Source of the DNA: Abyssisolibacter fermentans | Lineage (GTDB): Bacteria > Bacillota > Clostridia > Tissierellales > MCWD3 | Assembly: GCF_001559865.1 (NCBI RefSeq) | Contig: NZ_LOHE01000076.1 | Coordinates: 1-32,430, forward strand | DNA: 32,430 nucleotides | Direction: 5' to 3' | Shown here: piece after piece, positions 7,812-15,350 of the stretch | Layout: every line of letters begins with the position of its first letter | How positions within the stretch are numbered: the stretch's first letter is position 1 | Translations under genes and position numbers: made by a program | The notes under the pieces: generated by a model | The model's database searches: none | The model's input: only the letters and a program-made list of their open reading frames with translations | Told to the model about the DNA's origin: nothing

Positions 7812-8222
7812 ATGTACAAAAAACTCTATAGATCCAGAAAAAATGAAATGATTTGTGGAGTGTGCGCTGGTATTGCTGATTATTTTGAAATAGATGTTAC
7901 CCTAGTTAGACTAATTGCTGTAATCACAGGTCTTTTCAGTGTTGGAATTATTGCTTACTTAATCTGCGCTTTAGTTATACCTGTTAATCCAGATGAAAAC
8001 TATCACAATAATGATTATGATCACGATGAATTTGATGATAAGAAACCCTATGCAAATTCGAATAGAAATAAAAAACTCATGGGTTTTATATTAATAATTT
8101 TAGGAGTTTTCTTTCTATTGGAAAAATTCATTGGTTGGTTGAGTTTTGAAATGATAGTTTCAATTGTATTAATAATCATAGGAATTTCTTTTTTAACTAA
8201 CATTAAAAGAAATTCAAATTAA
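7812..8222 (+). CDS. PspC-domain membrane protein with C-terminal helical pair
   Basis: 136 residues. Residues 3-58 are a PspC domain (YRSRKNEMICGVCAGIADYF, then the membrane span VRLIAVITGLFSVGIIAYLI). Next comes an acidic, His/Asn-rich linker (DENYHNNDYDHDEFDD) and two further membrane segments (about 88-105 and 112-128). PspC proteins belong to the phage-shock or cell-envelope stress response, where they sense membrane or envelope state. No pspA, liaRS or other stress partner lies next to it. AAAGGA precedes the ATG at somewhat long spacing. It is a single-gene transcript: a perfect inverted repeat lies before it and a terminator after it. Confidence 0.88.
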   Translation: MYKKLYRSRKNEMICGVCAGIADYFEIDVTLVRLIAVITGLFSVGIIAYLICALVIPVNPDENYHNNDYDHDEFDDKKPYANSNRNKKLMGFILIILGVFFLLEKFIGWLSFEMIVSIVLIIIGISFLTNIKRNSN

Positions 8223-8246
8223 CAAAATATACCTTAACATAACATT

Positions 8247-8277
8247 GGTATTGCTAAACCCAAGGCAATACCTTTTT
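8247..8277 (+). terminator. Terminator of the PspC gene
   Basis: GGTATTGC and GCAATACC arms with a 10-base loop, then TTTTT, 24 bases after the stop codon. Confidence 0.88.
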
Positions 8278-8302
8278 ATATATGAAATAAAATCTATATA
8301 TG

Positions 8303-8330
8303 TGAATCACTTACCCCTAAAAAGCTAGTA
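8303..8330. repeat. Fragment of the dispersed GAGTAAGCGATTCAC family
   Basis: Read on the minus strand, GGGGTAAGTGATTCAC is close to the phrase that recurs at 5633, 5850, 6029, 25300 and 26548. Only a fragment remains here. Confidence 0.4.
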
Positions 8331-8348
8331 TAAATGAATAGATGTTTT

Positions 8349-9410
8349 TTAATAATTATCAATAAAATCGAATATGGATAACTGCTTTATACTATCTTTA
8401 TCTAAATGAGATACAGATAATCCTATTAGCCTTATATCCTTATTAAACTTTATATTATCTATAATATCACAAGCTACTTTGTATACTTCCTGCTGTTTTT
8501 GAATACAATTGTCTAGTGTTTTACTTTTAGTATGTATGGTGAAGTCTATGGTTTTATATTTCACTGTTACAGTTTTTGCAAATAGCTTTTTTCTTGTTAG
8601 AGATTTTCCTATATTGATAGAAAAATCCTTTATAATATCTTTTAATATTTGTTTGTTTCTTGTATCTTCTTTGAGAGTTGTTTCTCTTCCAATAGATTTA
8701 GTATCACTTGACATATTAATCTCTCTATCATCAATTCCCCTAATTCTATTAAAAATATCTTCTCCATGCTTACCCAATACCTCTATAAGATATTCTTTTG
8801 GCAATCCATATAAATCTTTTATTGTATAAACACCAAATTTATTAAACATTTGTACAGATTTCTTACCCAGTCCATAGACTTTTTTTATTGATAGCGGTAA
8901 TAGTATATCTGGCATCATATCTTTACTAATTACCTTTATTCCATTAGGTTTGTTCCAATCTGAAGCTAATTTTGCTAAGAATTTGTTGTATGAAATACCT
9001 GCTGATAACGTAAGACCAGTTTTCCTTTTAACTTCTTTTTTTATATATCTTGCTATATCTATTGAATCACTGTTTACTTTAGTTACATCTAGATATGCTT
9101 CATCTATAGATAATGGTTCTACTAATTCTGTTATTTCATAAAGTATATTAAAAACTATACTTGATATTTCTTTGTATCTAGCCATTCTAACAGGCACAAA
9201 AATTGCGTTTGGGCACTTTTTTTTAGCTATAAAAGTTGGCATTGCAGAGTGTACTCCATATTTTCTGGCTTCATAAGAACAAGTACTTACTACTCCTCTT
9301 TTACCGATACCCCCTACTATTACTGGCTTTCCTTTAAGCTTATTATTATCATGTTGTTCAACAGCAGCAAAAAATGCATCCATATCTACATGTATAATTT
9401 TCCTTTTCAT
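8349..9410 (-). CDS. dinB: DNA polymerase IV (Y-family)
   Basis: 353 residues, full length. Catalytic acids are Asp9 in HVDMDAFFAAVE and Asp103-Glu104 in SIDEAYLDVT, the same spacing as in E. coli DinB. Phe14 is the likely steric-gate residue. The helix-hairpin-helix region (LPLSIKKVYGLGKKSVQMF) and the little finger follow. The extreme C-terminus carries QLSIFDF, a beta-clamp binding motif. Known role: error-prone bypass synthesis past damaged template. AAGGAG lies about 6 bases before the ATG. A LexA-type box sits in its promoter (9472-9486), so it is probably induced by DNA damage. Nothing suggests damage to the gene. Confidence 0.97.
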   Translation of the reverse strand: MKRKIIHVDMDAFFAAVEQHDNNKLKGKPVIVGGIGKRGVVSTCSYEARKYGVHSAMPTFIAKKKCPNAIFVPVRMARYKEISSIVFNILYEITELVEPLSIDEAYLDVTKVNSDSIDIARYIKKEVKRKTGLTLSAGISYNKFLAKLASDWNKPNGIKVISKDMMPDILLPLSIKKVYGLGKKSVQMFNKFGVYTIKDLYGLPKEYLIEVLGKHGEDIFNRIRGIDDREINMSSDTKSIGRETTLKEDTRNKQILKDIIKDFSINIGKSLTRKKLFAKTVTVKYKTIDFTIHTKSKTLDNCIQKQQEVYKVACDIIDNIKFNKDIRLIGLSVSHLDKDSIKQLSIFDFIDNY

Positions 9411-9458
9411 ACTAAACTCCTTAGATTGAAACTCCCTGATATAAATAATTCCCTTATA

Positions 9459-9464
9459 ATTATA
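9459..9464 (-). promoter_or_regulatory. -10 element of dinB
   Basis: Minus-strand TATAAT at 9459-9464, about 50 bases before the dinB ATG. No good -35 lies at the usual distance; that region is taken up by the SOS box. The -10 sits in the loop of a 9-base inverted repeat (9449-9457 with 9467-9475, TTCCCTTAT). Confidence 0.6.
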
Positions 9465-9471
9465 TCATAAG

Positions 9472-9486
9472 GGAACGTGCGTTTGC
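9472..9486 (-). promoter_or_regulatory. LexA (SOS) box of dinB
   Basis: The plus strand reads GAACGTGCGTTTG, matching the Gram-positive LexA consensus GAACRNNYGTTYC at 12 of 13 positions. It lies directly upstream of the dinB -10, where LexA would block the polymerase. dinB is a classic SOS gene, which supports the call. Confidence 0.8.
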
Positions 9487-9490
9487 TAAT

Positions 9491-10996
9491 TTATTTTAAA
9501 TTATATAGCTTGCTGTATTTATCTTCTAGGTAATCTATAAAATACTTAGGATTTAATTCTTCACCTGTTACATTCTTTAAAATTTCATTTGGCATTTTCG
9601 TACTCCCGTATTTGTGAATTTTATCTGTTAACCAATTTTTAATTTCTTCTAATTTACCTTTTAGAAGTATTTCATCTAAATCTATATCTTTTTTCATTGA
9701 GTCGATAAACTGTGAAGCATATGCATTACCTAATGCATATGATGGGAAATAGCCTATTAATCCATCTGACCAATGCACATCTTGTAATACTCCCTCAGCA
9801 TCATTTTGAGGCACTATTCCTAAGTACTCTTGCATTTTTTGATTCCAAACTTGTGGCAAGTCTTTTACTTGTATCTCATCATTAAACAACATTTTCTCAA
9901 TTTCATATCTAACCATAATGTGTAACGAGTATGTTAATTCGTCTGCTTCTGTTCTTATTAATGATGGTTTAGATTCATTAACTGCTTCGTAAAATTCTTG
10001 CAATGATACGTCTTCTAATTGCTCAGGGAACATTTCTTTTAGCTTAGGGTATATAAATTTTAAGAAATTAATATTTCTACCTATAATATTTTCATAAGCT
10101 CTAGATTGCGATTCGTGTATTCCCATTGATACTCCAGTAGCAGCAATTGTTCCAACTAAATCTTTATCAATATCTTGCTCATATAACGCATGTCCACATT
10201 CATGAATTGTACTATAAATCGCTGATAAAAATAATCTCTCATGGAAATGTGATGTAATTCTAACGTCATATGGATTAAGACCTAGTGTAAAAGGATGTAC
10301 ACTTTCTTTAAACATACCAGCATCAAAATCATAACTTAATATATCCAATAAATACTCACTAAATTCTTTTTGTTTAGATAAATCAAATTTTCTAATTGTA
10401 AAATCACTTCTAATTTTCTTTGGACTATTTTCTATATTCTTCACTAGTGGTACTATTTTTTCTCTTAATAATTTAAAAAACTCATCTAATATTTCAACTG
10501 TCATACCTGGTTCATGATCATCTAAAAGAACATTATATGGATTTACTTCATAACCTCTATATTCAACAAATCTCTTTTTATATTCAATAACTTTCTCTAA
10601 ATAAGGTTGAAATAAAGCAAAATCAGATTTTCCCATAGCTTCTTCCCATTTATCATTAGCTATACTGGTAAGTTCACTATACTCTTCATATTCTTTTTTT
10701 GGTATATTACAAACTTGATTATAATCTTTTTTGATTAATTTTAGCGATAATACTGTAATATTATCTAATTTATCTTTGTTCTCTTCTAGTATTTTAATAC
10801 ATTCTACCATCTCTTTACTTGTTAAAAGCTTATGTGTTTCCCCTGATAGTACACCTAAATGCTTAGCTCTAGCTTCCATTCCTTTCTTAGGTGCTCCTGT
10901 AACAGCATCCCAATAAATCATAGATTGAGCATAGCTTAATGCTTGCTTCTTTTTTAATAAATCATTAAATTGTTCTTTAATTTGATCTAAACTCAA
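9491..10996 (-). CDS. Metallocarboxypeptidase of the M32 (Taq) family
   Basis: About 501 residues, the usual family length. The zinc site is HECGH near residue 265, with the third ligand in GIHESQSR about 30 residues later. Family motifs HPFT, DVRITSHF and the LRxxADE type (IRTEADELTYSLH) are all present. The enzyme removes C-terminal amino acids from peptides in the cytoplasm, using a metal ion. The frame opens at a GTG (11003-11005), but GAGGGG touches that codon directly. The TTG at 10994-10996 has GAGGGGTG about 7 bases upstream and gives the usual MSLDQ-type start, so I chose it. The gene stands alone; the SOS promoter of dinB begins just beyond its stop. Confidence 0.93.
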   Translation of the reverse strand: MSLDQIKEQFNDLLKKKQALSYAQSMIYWDAVTGAPKKGMEARAKHLGVLSGETHKLLTSKEMVECIKILEENKDKLDNITVLSLKLIKKDYNQVCNIPKKEYEEYSELTSIANDKWEEAMGKSDFALFQPYLEKVIEYKKRFVEYRGYEVNPYNVLLDDHEPGMTVEILDEFFKLLREKIVPLVKNIENSPKKIRSDFTIRKFDLSKQKEFSEYLLDILSYDFDAGMFKESVHPFTLGLNPYDVRITSHFHERLFLSAIYSTIHECGHALYEQDIDKDLVGTIAATGVSMGIHESQSRAYENIIGRNINFLKFIYPKLKEMFPEQLEDVSLQEFYEAVNESKPSLIRTEADELTYSLHIMVRYEIEKMLFNDEIQVKDLPQVWNQKMQEYLGIVPQNDAEGVLQDVHWSDGLIGYFPSYALGNAYASQFIDSMKKDIDLDEILLKGKLEEIKNWLTDKIHKYGSTKMPNEILKNVTGEELNPKYFIDYLEDKYSKLYNLK

Positions 10997-11096
10997 TTTT
11001 AACACCCCTCAATAACTAATAAATTCTTATAAATCAGAACATTTCTTAGTATATTTTAAATTCTACATTGTATGTTAAATAACCTTTTGATACTTA

Positions 11097-11390
11097 AACC
11101 CAGATTATTCATAGAAAATTAAATATTTTACTGTATCCTTCTGATTATAACAAGACACAAATTGTCTCTTGCCTCTATAGGTAGCGTATATCGATTATAT
11201 TTAACAGAAGGTGTGCAATCTTGCGTCTTGTTGAAACGGTGTGTTGCAATTACTACGTAATTGCTTTCGTTGTTATAAGATATCCATTAAATTCTCGACA
11301 TACCAATTCGGTATGCCTTCGAATTCACTGAAATCTTCTAATTCAGAATTATACAGCATACTATTCAAAGTTATATGAATAATCAGGGTT
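11097..11390. repeat. MITE-like element, copy A (AACCC-N-GATTATTCATA ends)
   Basis: Left end AACCCAGATTATTCATAG; right end, read in reverse, AACCCTGATTATTCATATAA. Its right-hand roughly 120 bases match those of 26490-26723 at about 90%, while the middle differs. The middle here has inverted phrases TTATAACAA and TTGTTATAA bounding about 130 bases, as if another small element had inserted. No transposase or other reading frame is inside. It lies in the spacer between the M32 gene and the MFS gene. Confidence 0.85.
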
Positions 11391-11407
11391 AAATTATTAA
11401 ATATCTA

Positions 11408-11428
11408 AATGTTAATTCAATTAACATT
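11408..11428. promoter_or_regulatory. 21-base perfect dyad of unknown role
   Basis: AATGTTAATT-C-AATTAACATT is fully symmetric about one central base. It lies downstream of the MFS gene stop (minus strand), so it is not in a promoter position for a visible gene. It could be a protein site or chance in AT-rich DNA. Confidence 0.3.
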
Positions 11429-11500
11429 ACAGATTGCTTTCCTTTTTATGCTGTTATAGGATTTTATTCTTAAATGTACATTTTAAGTTAGTTAGTGTTT

Positions 11501-12775
11501 TCATTGTATTTCATCTTTTTCATTGAGTATTCCTTTGCTTCTCTTTTCAAAAACATTTAAATTTACGAATCCAACAAATGCCGCTATTGATGCAAGAAAA
11601 ACAACAATCCAAACATTTCTTATACCATGAGAAATTATGAACTTACCCATTAACATTGGTCCCACAGCATATCCTGTACCTGATATAATTGAAAATATAG
11701 AACTAAACCTTCCTCTTTGATTTATAGGTGAATGATTTGCTATATAAACACTTGCATTTGTTACTACAAGAATCTCTCCTATAGTCCAAATAATTGTTGA
11801 AACAACAAATAACCATATATCATTAATAAAGTAAAGCATTCCAAAGCCTACCACATATGTAAATGCAGCTATTGCCATATTTACTACAGGCTTTAATTTA
11901 TTCGTTAAAGAAGTAATTGGAGCCGTTGCAACTAATACAAACAAGCCATTAATCATCATTAACATTCCGAACAACTCAGTTCCTTTTGGAAAAATTTCTT
12001 TCATTAGTAATGGTATACTAAATGAATGTTGTGAATATGCAAAGGATGTTAAAGATGATATCAATACAAATGCTACTAATATTGGTTTTTTAAGTAAAGC
12101 ACTGAATACACTTCCATGTTCATAGTTTTCATTTTCACTTACGCCCGAATTTTCTATTTCCTCTTTAGTAGGAATAGTTTCTCTAACAAATAGAAACACG
12201 AGTATTAACGATAAAATAGATGTTATTCCATCTCCTATAAAAATCCATTTCATGTGACTTTCAAATAACAATCCCGCTATACCAGGACCAATAGCTGCCC
12301 CTACGTTAGTACCTAAATACAAAAGCGAAAAAGCCGCCTTTCTATTTTCAGGAGTTGTCAAATCAGTAACCATAGCTGAACTCGCAGGACCTGCTATTGA
12401 ATTTAACAATGAAGCTAATATTAAAATATATGGTACTGTCATTGATATTCCTAAAAAAGCACATATCACAAAGCAAATTGCTGCTGCTGATTGAAATATT
12501 AATAATATTTTTTTCCTGCCAAATAAATCTGTTAATTTCCCTCCTACAGGTGCCCCCACTAAAAATGTCATTGCAGATATCAGCAGCATTTCACCTGCTT
12601 CTTCTGTAGAAAGTCCCAATTTTTTTGTTAAAAAAAGTGTTAAAAATGGATAAACAAGCATACCTATTTTATTTACTATACGGGCTATAAATAAGAAATA
12701 TATGTCACTTGGTAAACCTAAATAAGGTGTGATAAATCTTTTTTTAAAACCTTTCACAATACTAAAACTTCCCAT
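11501..12775 (-). CDS. MFS transporter, drug-efflux-like
   Basis: 424 residues with about 12 membrane spans. Between spans 2 and 3 is the MFS loop motif GGKLTDLFGRKK. Span 5 has a motif-C-like stretch GTNVGAAIGPGIAG, typical of drug/H+ antiporters (DHA1 type). A central charged loop (about 185-215) separates the two halves. The substrate cannot be deduced. The frame is open to a TTG at 12791-12793, but the ATG at 12773-12775 has AAGGTGGTGG at good spacing before it and is the likely start (MGSFSIVKGF). It stands alone. No regulator gene adjoins it, so drug resistance is only a family inference. Confidence 0.88.
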   Translation of the reverse strand: MGSFSIVKGFKKRFITPYLGLPSDIYFLFIARIVNKIGMLVYPFLTLFLTKKLGLSTEEAGEMLLISAMTFLVGAPVGGKLTDLFGRKKILLIFQSAAAICFVICAFLGISMTVPYILILASLLNSIAGPASSAMVTDLTTPENRKAAFSLLYLGTNVGAAIGPGIAGLLFESHMKWIFIGDGITSILSLILVFLFVRETIPTKEEIENSGVSENENYEHGSVFSALLKKPILVAFVLISSLTSFAYSQHSFSIPLLMKEIFPKGTELFGMLMMINGLFVLVATAPITSLTNKLKPVVNMAIAAFTYVVGFGMLYFINDIWLFVVSTIIWTIGEILVVTNASVYIANHSPINQRGRFSSIFSIISGTGYAVGPMLMGKFIISHGIRNVWIVVFLASIAAFVGFVNLNVFEKRSKGILNEKDEIQ

Positions 12776-12947
12776 AATACCACCACCTTGCAAATTTTTT
12801 ATAATCGTATTGTAATAACCATTTTATTTTATTTATAATATAATTTCAATTAAAATTACTTATAATAATTTTAATTTTTCTTAATATTCATTATTTTCAT
12901 TAATTTTACAAAATTCTAGATATTAAATTTCAATCTTAACAACGAAA

Positions 12948-13016
12948 CACCTACTCACTTCATTCCTAGGAATAAGCCATTCACTATAAATAATAAATTT
13001 GGTTTCTCTACTTATT
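12948..13016. repeat. Degenerate copy of the CTCACTTCGTTCCTAGGAGTAAG repeat
   Basis: CCTACTCACTTCATTCCTAG, then GAATAAG-CATTCAC and AAATTTGG-TTCTCT, match the order of phrases in the 217-bp unit at 5566-6075 but with many changes. It is a dispersed, older relative. Confidence 0.6.
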
Positions 13017-13017
13017 G

Positions 13018-13050
13018 AAAAAACCTCTCTTAGAGTTAAGAGAGGTTTTA
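13018..13050 (-). terminator. Terminator of the uracil permease gene
   Basis: AAAACCTCTCTTA and TAAGAGAGGTTTT arms around a short loop, with the T run on the minus strand (TTTTTTC). It lies about 30 bases after the permease stop. It could also work for the other strand. Confidence 0.85.
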
Positions 13051-13077
13051 AATATACTAATATTAGCTATATATTTT

Positions 13078-14346
13078 TTATTTATTAGTTGCTTTTCTAT
13101 TTAATATTGCATTTAGCACTACTCCTACTATTGCAGCTAAACTTAATTCTGTTATTTTAACTGTTTCTGTAACTGGAATTCCGATACTATTTCCTGTATA
13201 TCTTTTTATAAGTGATGTTCCGATTCCTATTATTAGAATAGATGCAATTATTATTATGTTTTTAGCATTTATTTTAATCTCACTATTTTTTAAAGTTTTT
13301 ACACCAATTAATGCTATCATACAAAACAACATTATACTTATTCCGCCCATTACACAAGTTGGTATACTCTTTAAAAATCCACCTATTTTGGCTACGAAAC
13401 CTAATATTATTGCTAATACTGCTGCTAATCTAAGTATTGCTGGATCATAATTTTTAGTTATAGCTAAAACTCCTGTATTTTCACCATATGTTGTATTAGC
13501 TGGTCCACCTATTAAACCTGCAAATAATGTAGCTAATCCATCACCTAATAGAGTTCTGTTTAAACCAGGATCTTCTACGAAATTTTTACCAACTACTTGA
13601 CCGTTAGTAGTAATATCTCCTATATGTTCCATGAAAACAGCTAGTATAACTGGTACTATAATTGCGATTGCTCCTATTTCAAATTTCGGTAATGTAAAGT
13701 TTGGAACACTAAAATACGCTGCTTCTGTTATTATATTTGTTTCTACAATTCCACTTGTATATGCAATAATGTATCCGATTGATACTCCTATTAAAATTGC
13801 TAACTGCTTTATAAAACCTTTAGCAAAAAGTGTTATTGATAGTGCAATGCCAAGTGTAATAAATGCAATTATATAATTAGTTGATGCCATATTTATAGCT
13901 GTTGGTACTAAATTCAAACCTATAACCATAATCATTGGACCAACTACCTGTGGTGGTAGATATTTCACAATCTTATCTACTCCAACTTTTTTAACTATTA
14001 ATGATATTATTACGTATATCAAACCTGCAACAAAAATCCCACCTTGTGCATATGTTAAATCACCATTGTATAATTCCTTCACTGTATTAATTACTGCTAT
14101 AAAAGCAAATGATGAACCTAGAAAAACGGGTACTTTTCTTTTTGTAACCGTATGGAAAATCAATGTTCCTACACCAGCTGAAACCAATGCTACAGAAGTA
14201 TCTAATCCTGTTAATATTGGTACTAAAACAGTTGCTCCAAACATAGCTATCAAATGTTGTAAAGCTAATATAACTTTTAAAAACGGACTTGTACTAAACT
14301 CTCTTTTACTTGAAATCTCTTTACTTGATAATATATTTTCTGACAT
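13078..14346 (-). CDS. uraA: Uracil permease (NCS2/NAT family)
   Basis: 422 residues, about 14 hydrophobic segments. The N-terminal LALQHLIAMFGATVLVP (about 27-43) is typical of the uracil branch of nucleobase transporters. The central GDITTNGQVVGKNF and the NAT signature region (GGPANTTYGENTGVLA) hold the substrate site with its conserved glutamates. Function: proton-driven uracil uptake at the cell membrane for pyrimidine salvage. Two PyrR-binding loops in its leader confirm that it belongs to the pyrimidine regulon and exclude a purine or xanthine role. The start ATG has AAGGAGG seven bases upstream. The symbol pyrP would be equally suitable. It is a single-gene transcript ending at a terminator. 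Confidence 0.95.
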   Translation of the reverse strand: MSENILSSKEISSKREFSTSPFLKVILALQHLIAMFGATVLVPILTGLDTSVALVSAGVGTLIFHTVTKRKVPVFLGSSFAFIAVINTVKELYNGDLTYAQGGIFVAGLIYVIISLIVKKVGVDKIVKYLPPQVVGPMIMVIGLNLVPTAINMASTNYIIAFITLGIALSITLFAKGFIKQLAILIGVSIGYIIAYTSGIVETNIITEAAYFSVPNFTLPKFEIGAIAIIVPVILAVFMEHIGDITTNGQVVGKNFVEDPGLNRTLLGDGLATLFAGLIGGPANTTYGENTGVLAITKNYDPAILRLAAVLAIILGFVAKIGGFLKSIPTCVMGGISIMLFCMIALIGVKTLKNSEIKINAKNIIIIASILIIGIGTSLIKRYTGNSIGIPVTETVKITELSLAAIVGVVLNAILNRKATNK

Positions 14347-14353
14347 AAAAAAA

Positions 14354-14392
14354 CCTCCTTATATTTTATTGAAGGAGAAATTATTCTCCTTT
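14354..14392 (-). promoter_or_regulatory. Ribosome-site switch hairpins before the uracil permease
   Basis: On the minus strand AAGGAGAA-TAAT-TTCTCCTT can fold on itself, or its CTCCTT part can pair with the ribosome site AAGGAGG (14354-14360) further on. The first fold exposes the ribosome site, the second hides it. The 5' arm overlaps the closing stem of the nearer PyrR hairpin, so PyrR binding should favour the hidden form. This is inference from base pairing only. Confidence 0.5.
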
Positions 14393-14420
14393 TTCAGCCT
14401 CACAGGACTGATTTAAAAGG
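14388..14420 (-). promoter_or_regulatory. PyrR-binding hairpin, gene-proximal
   Basis: Minus strand CAGTCC-TGTGA-GGCTG is the PyrR loop (consensus ARUCCNGNGAGGYU), closed below by CCTTTT (14415-14420) and AAAAGG (14388-14393). PyrR with UMP binds such hairpins. No terminator follows this one; the ribosome site does. Confidence 0.85.
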
Positions 14421-14423
14421 TAC

Positions 14424-14456
14424 AAAAAAACTTCTTGCTGTGTTAGGCAAGAAGTT
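14424..14456 (-). terminator. PyrR-controlled terminator
   Basis: Minus strand AACTTCTTGC and GCAAGAAGTT around CTAACACA, then seven T. Its 5' part TCTTGCC (14446-14452) can instead pair with GGCAAGA (14482-14488) next to the upstream PyrR loop. That is the antiterminator expected for PyrR attenuation. Confidence 0.9.
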
Positions 14457-14481
14457 ATACTCAAATTGTTTACGCTCATCA

Positions 14482-14518
14482 TCTTGCCAGCCTCACAGGA
14501 CCGATTTAAAGATTTGCA
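14482..14518 (-). promoter_or_regulatory. PyrR-binding hairpin, promoter-proximal (anti-antiterminator)
   Basis: Minus strand ATCGGTCCTGTGAGGCTGG matches the PyrR consensus, with a lower stem ATCTT/AAGAT. Its 3' arm includes GGCAAGA, which is shared with the antiterminator. PyrR with UMP would hold this hairpin and so allow the terminator at 14424-14456 to form. Confidence 0.9.
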
Positions 14519-14527
14519 TCTTTTAAG

Positions 14528-14556
14528 ATTCTAACATATACACTGACAAAAAGCAA
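14528..14556 (-). promoter_or_regulatory. Promoter of the uracil permease
   Basis: Minus strand TTGCTT (14551-14556), 17 bases, TAGAAT (14528-14533). The predicted start near 14520 is just ahead of the first PyrR hairpin. Confidence 0.65.
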
Positions 14557-14594
14557 TGAAATATTTTTGAATTTATGGTATATAAAATAATCTA

Positions 14595-14637
14595 TAACCT
14601 TAATTAGTTATATAACATTGAATAATCAAGTGTAATT
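14595..14637. repeat. Degenerate short hairpin of the GATTATTCATA family
   Basis: AACCTTAATTAGTTATATAA followed by CATTGAATAATCAAGTGTAA follows the perfect hairpins at 2571 and 16145 with several changes on the left arm. It lies between the second CHR pair and the permease promoter. Confidence 0.6.
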
Positions 14638-14713
14638 CCACACTAAACTCAATTTTTATTTTATTATGCTTATTAATTGTAATAAATAAAAAAACCTATT
14701 ATTTATATCATAT

Positions 14714-15262
14714 CTATACATATAATGTTATAATTCCCATAAAAGCTGATAAACATATTATTAAAATTGGATGTAATTTATACTTCATCAGCAAAAACAA
14801 ACATATTATAAAGATTATTATCCCATGTATATTTATACTTATAGCAGATTTAGTTGTATCAAGTAATGTAGTTTTAGCAATAAATAACCCTGCAGATGCA
14901 ATCATTCCCACTACAACTGCTCTAACTCCATAAAATATCATATTTGAATATTTATTTTCTTTAAATTTTTCATAAGAAAATGTTATTGCTATTACTATTA
15001 TAAAAGATGGTAATATTACACCTATTGTTGATATTAGTCCTCCAAAAAAACCACCTACAACATTTCCCGCATATGTAGCTGTATTTATAGCTATCGGACC
15101 AGGGGTCATTTCTGTAATTGAAATAATATTAAAAAAATCAACTAAAGTCATCCATCCATGTGATATTATTTCATCCTTTATTATAGGTATCATTGCATAG
15201 CCACCGCCAAAGCTAAATGCACCTATTTTAAAAAAAGTAAAAAATAAATTTAACAATTCCAT
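14714..15262 (-). CDS. Half-size CHR-family (chromate transporter) protein, second of pair 2
   Basis: 182 residues. It carries the CHR motif FFTFFKIGAFSFGGGYAMIP at the N-terminus and EMTPGPIAINTATYAG near 50-65, with about five membrane spans. The frame is open to 15286, but the ATG at 15260-15262 has GGAGGG seven bases upstream and gives the typical start MELLNLFFTFFKIG. It follows the CHR gene at 15351-15887 after 88 bases, unlike the one-base gap of the pair at 1344-2406. The two probably form a heteromeric transporter. The ion transported is uncertain: the family is named for chromate, but no resistance genes are near. Confidence 0.88.
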   Translation of the reverse strand: MELLNLFFTFFKIGAFSFGGGYAMIPIIKDEIISHGWMTLVDFFNIISITEMTPGPIAINTATYAGNVVGGFFGGLISTIGVILPSFIIVIAITFSYEKFKENKYSNMIFYGVRAVVVGMIASAGLFIAKTTLLDTTKSAISINIHGIIIFIICLFLLMKYKLHPILIICLSAFMGIITLYV

Positions 15263-15350
15263 ATGTAAACCCTCCAAAATCGACATACCTAAAGGTAGTC
15301 CTTCACATTTATCTATCTAGATATTATTATTCCGTGTTATACAAATCGAC

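Noticed and set aside
11003-11005. GTG as start of the M32 carboxypeptidase
   Set aside because: The ribosome site directly touches this codon; the TTG three codons later has normal spacing.
11097-11390. Intact insertion sequence
   Set aside because: There are terminal repeats but no transposase frame; the element is too short to be autonomous.
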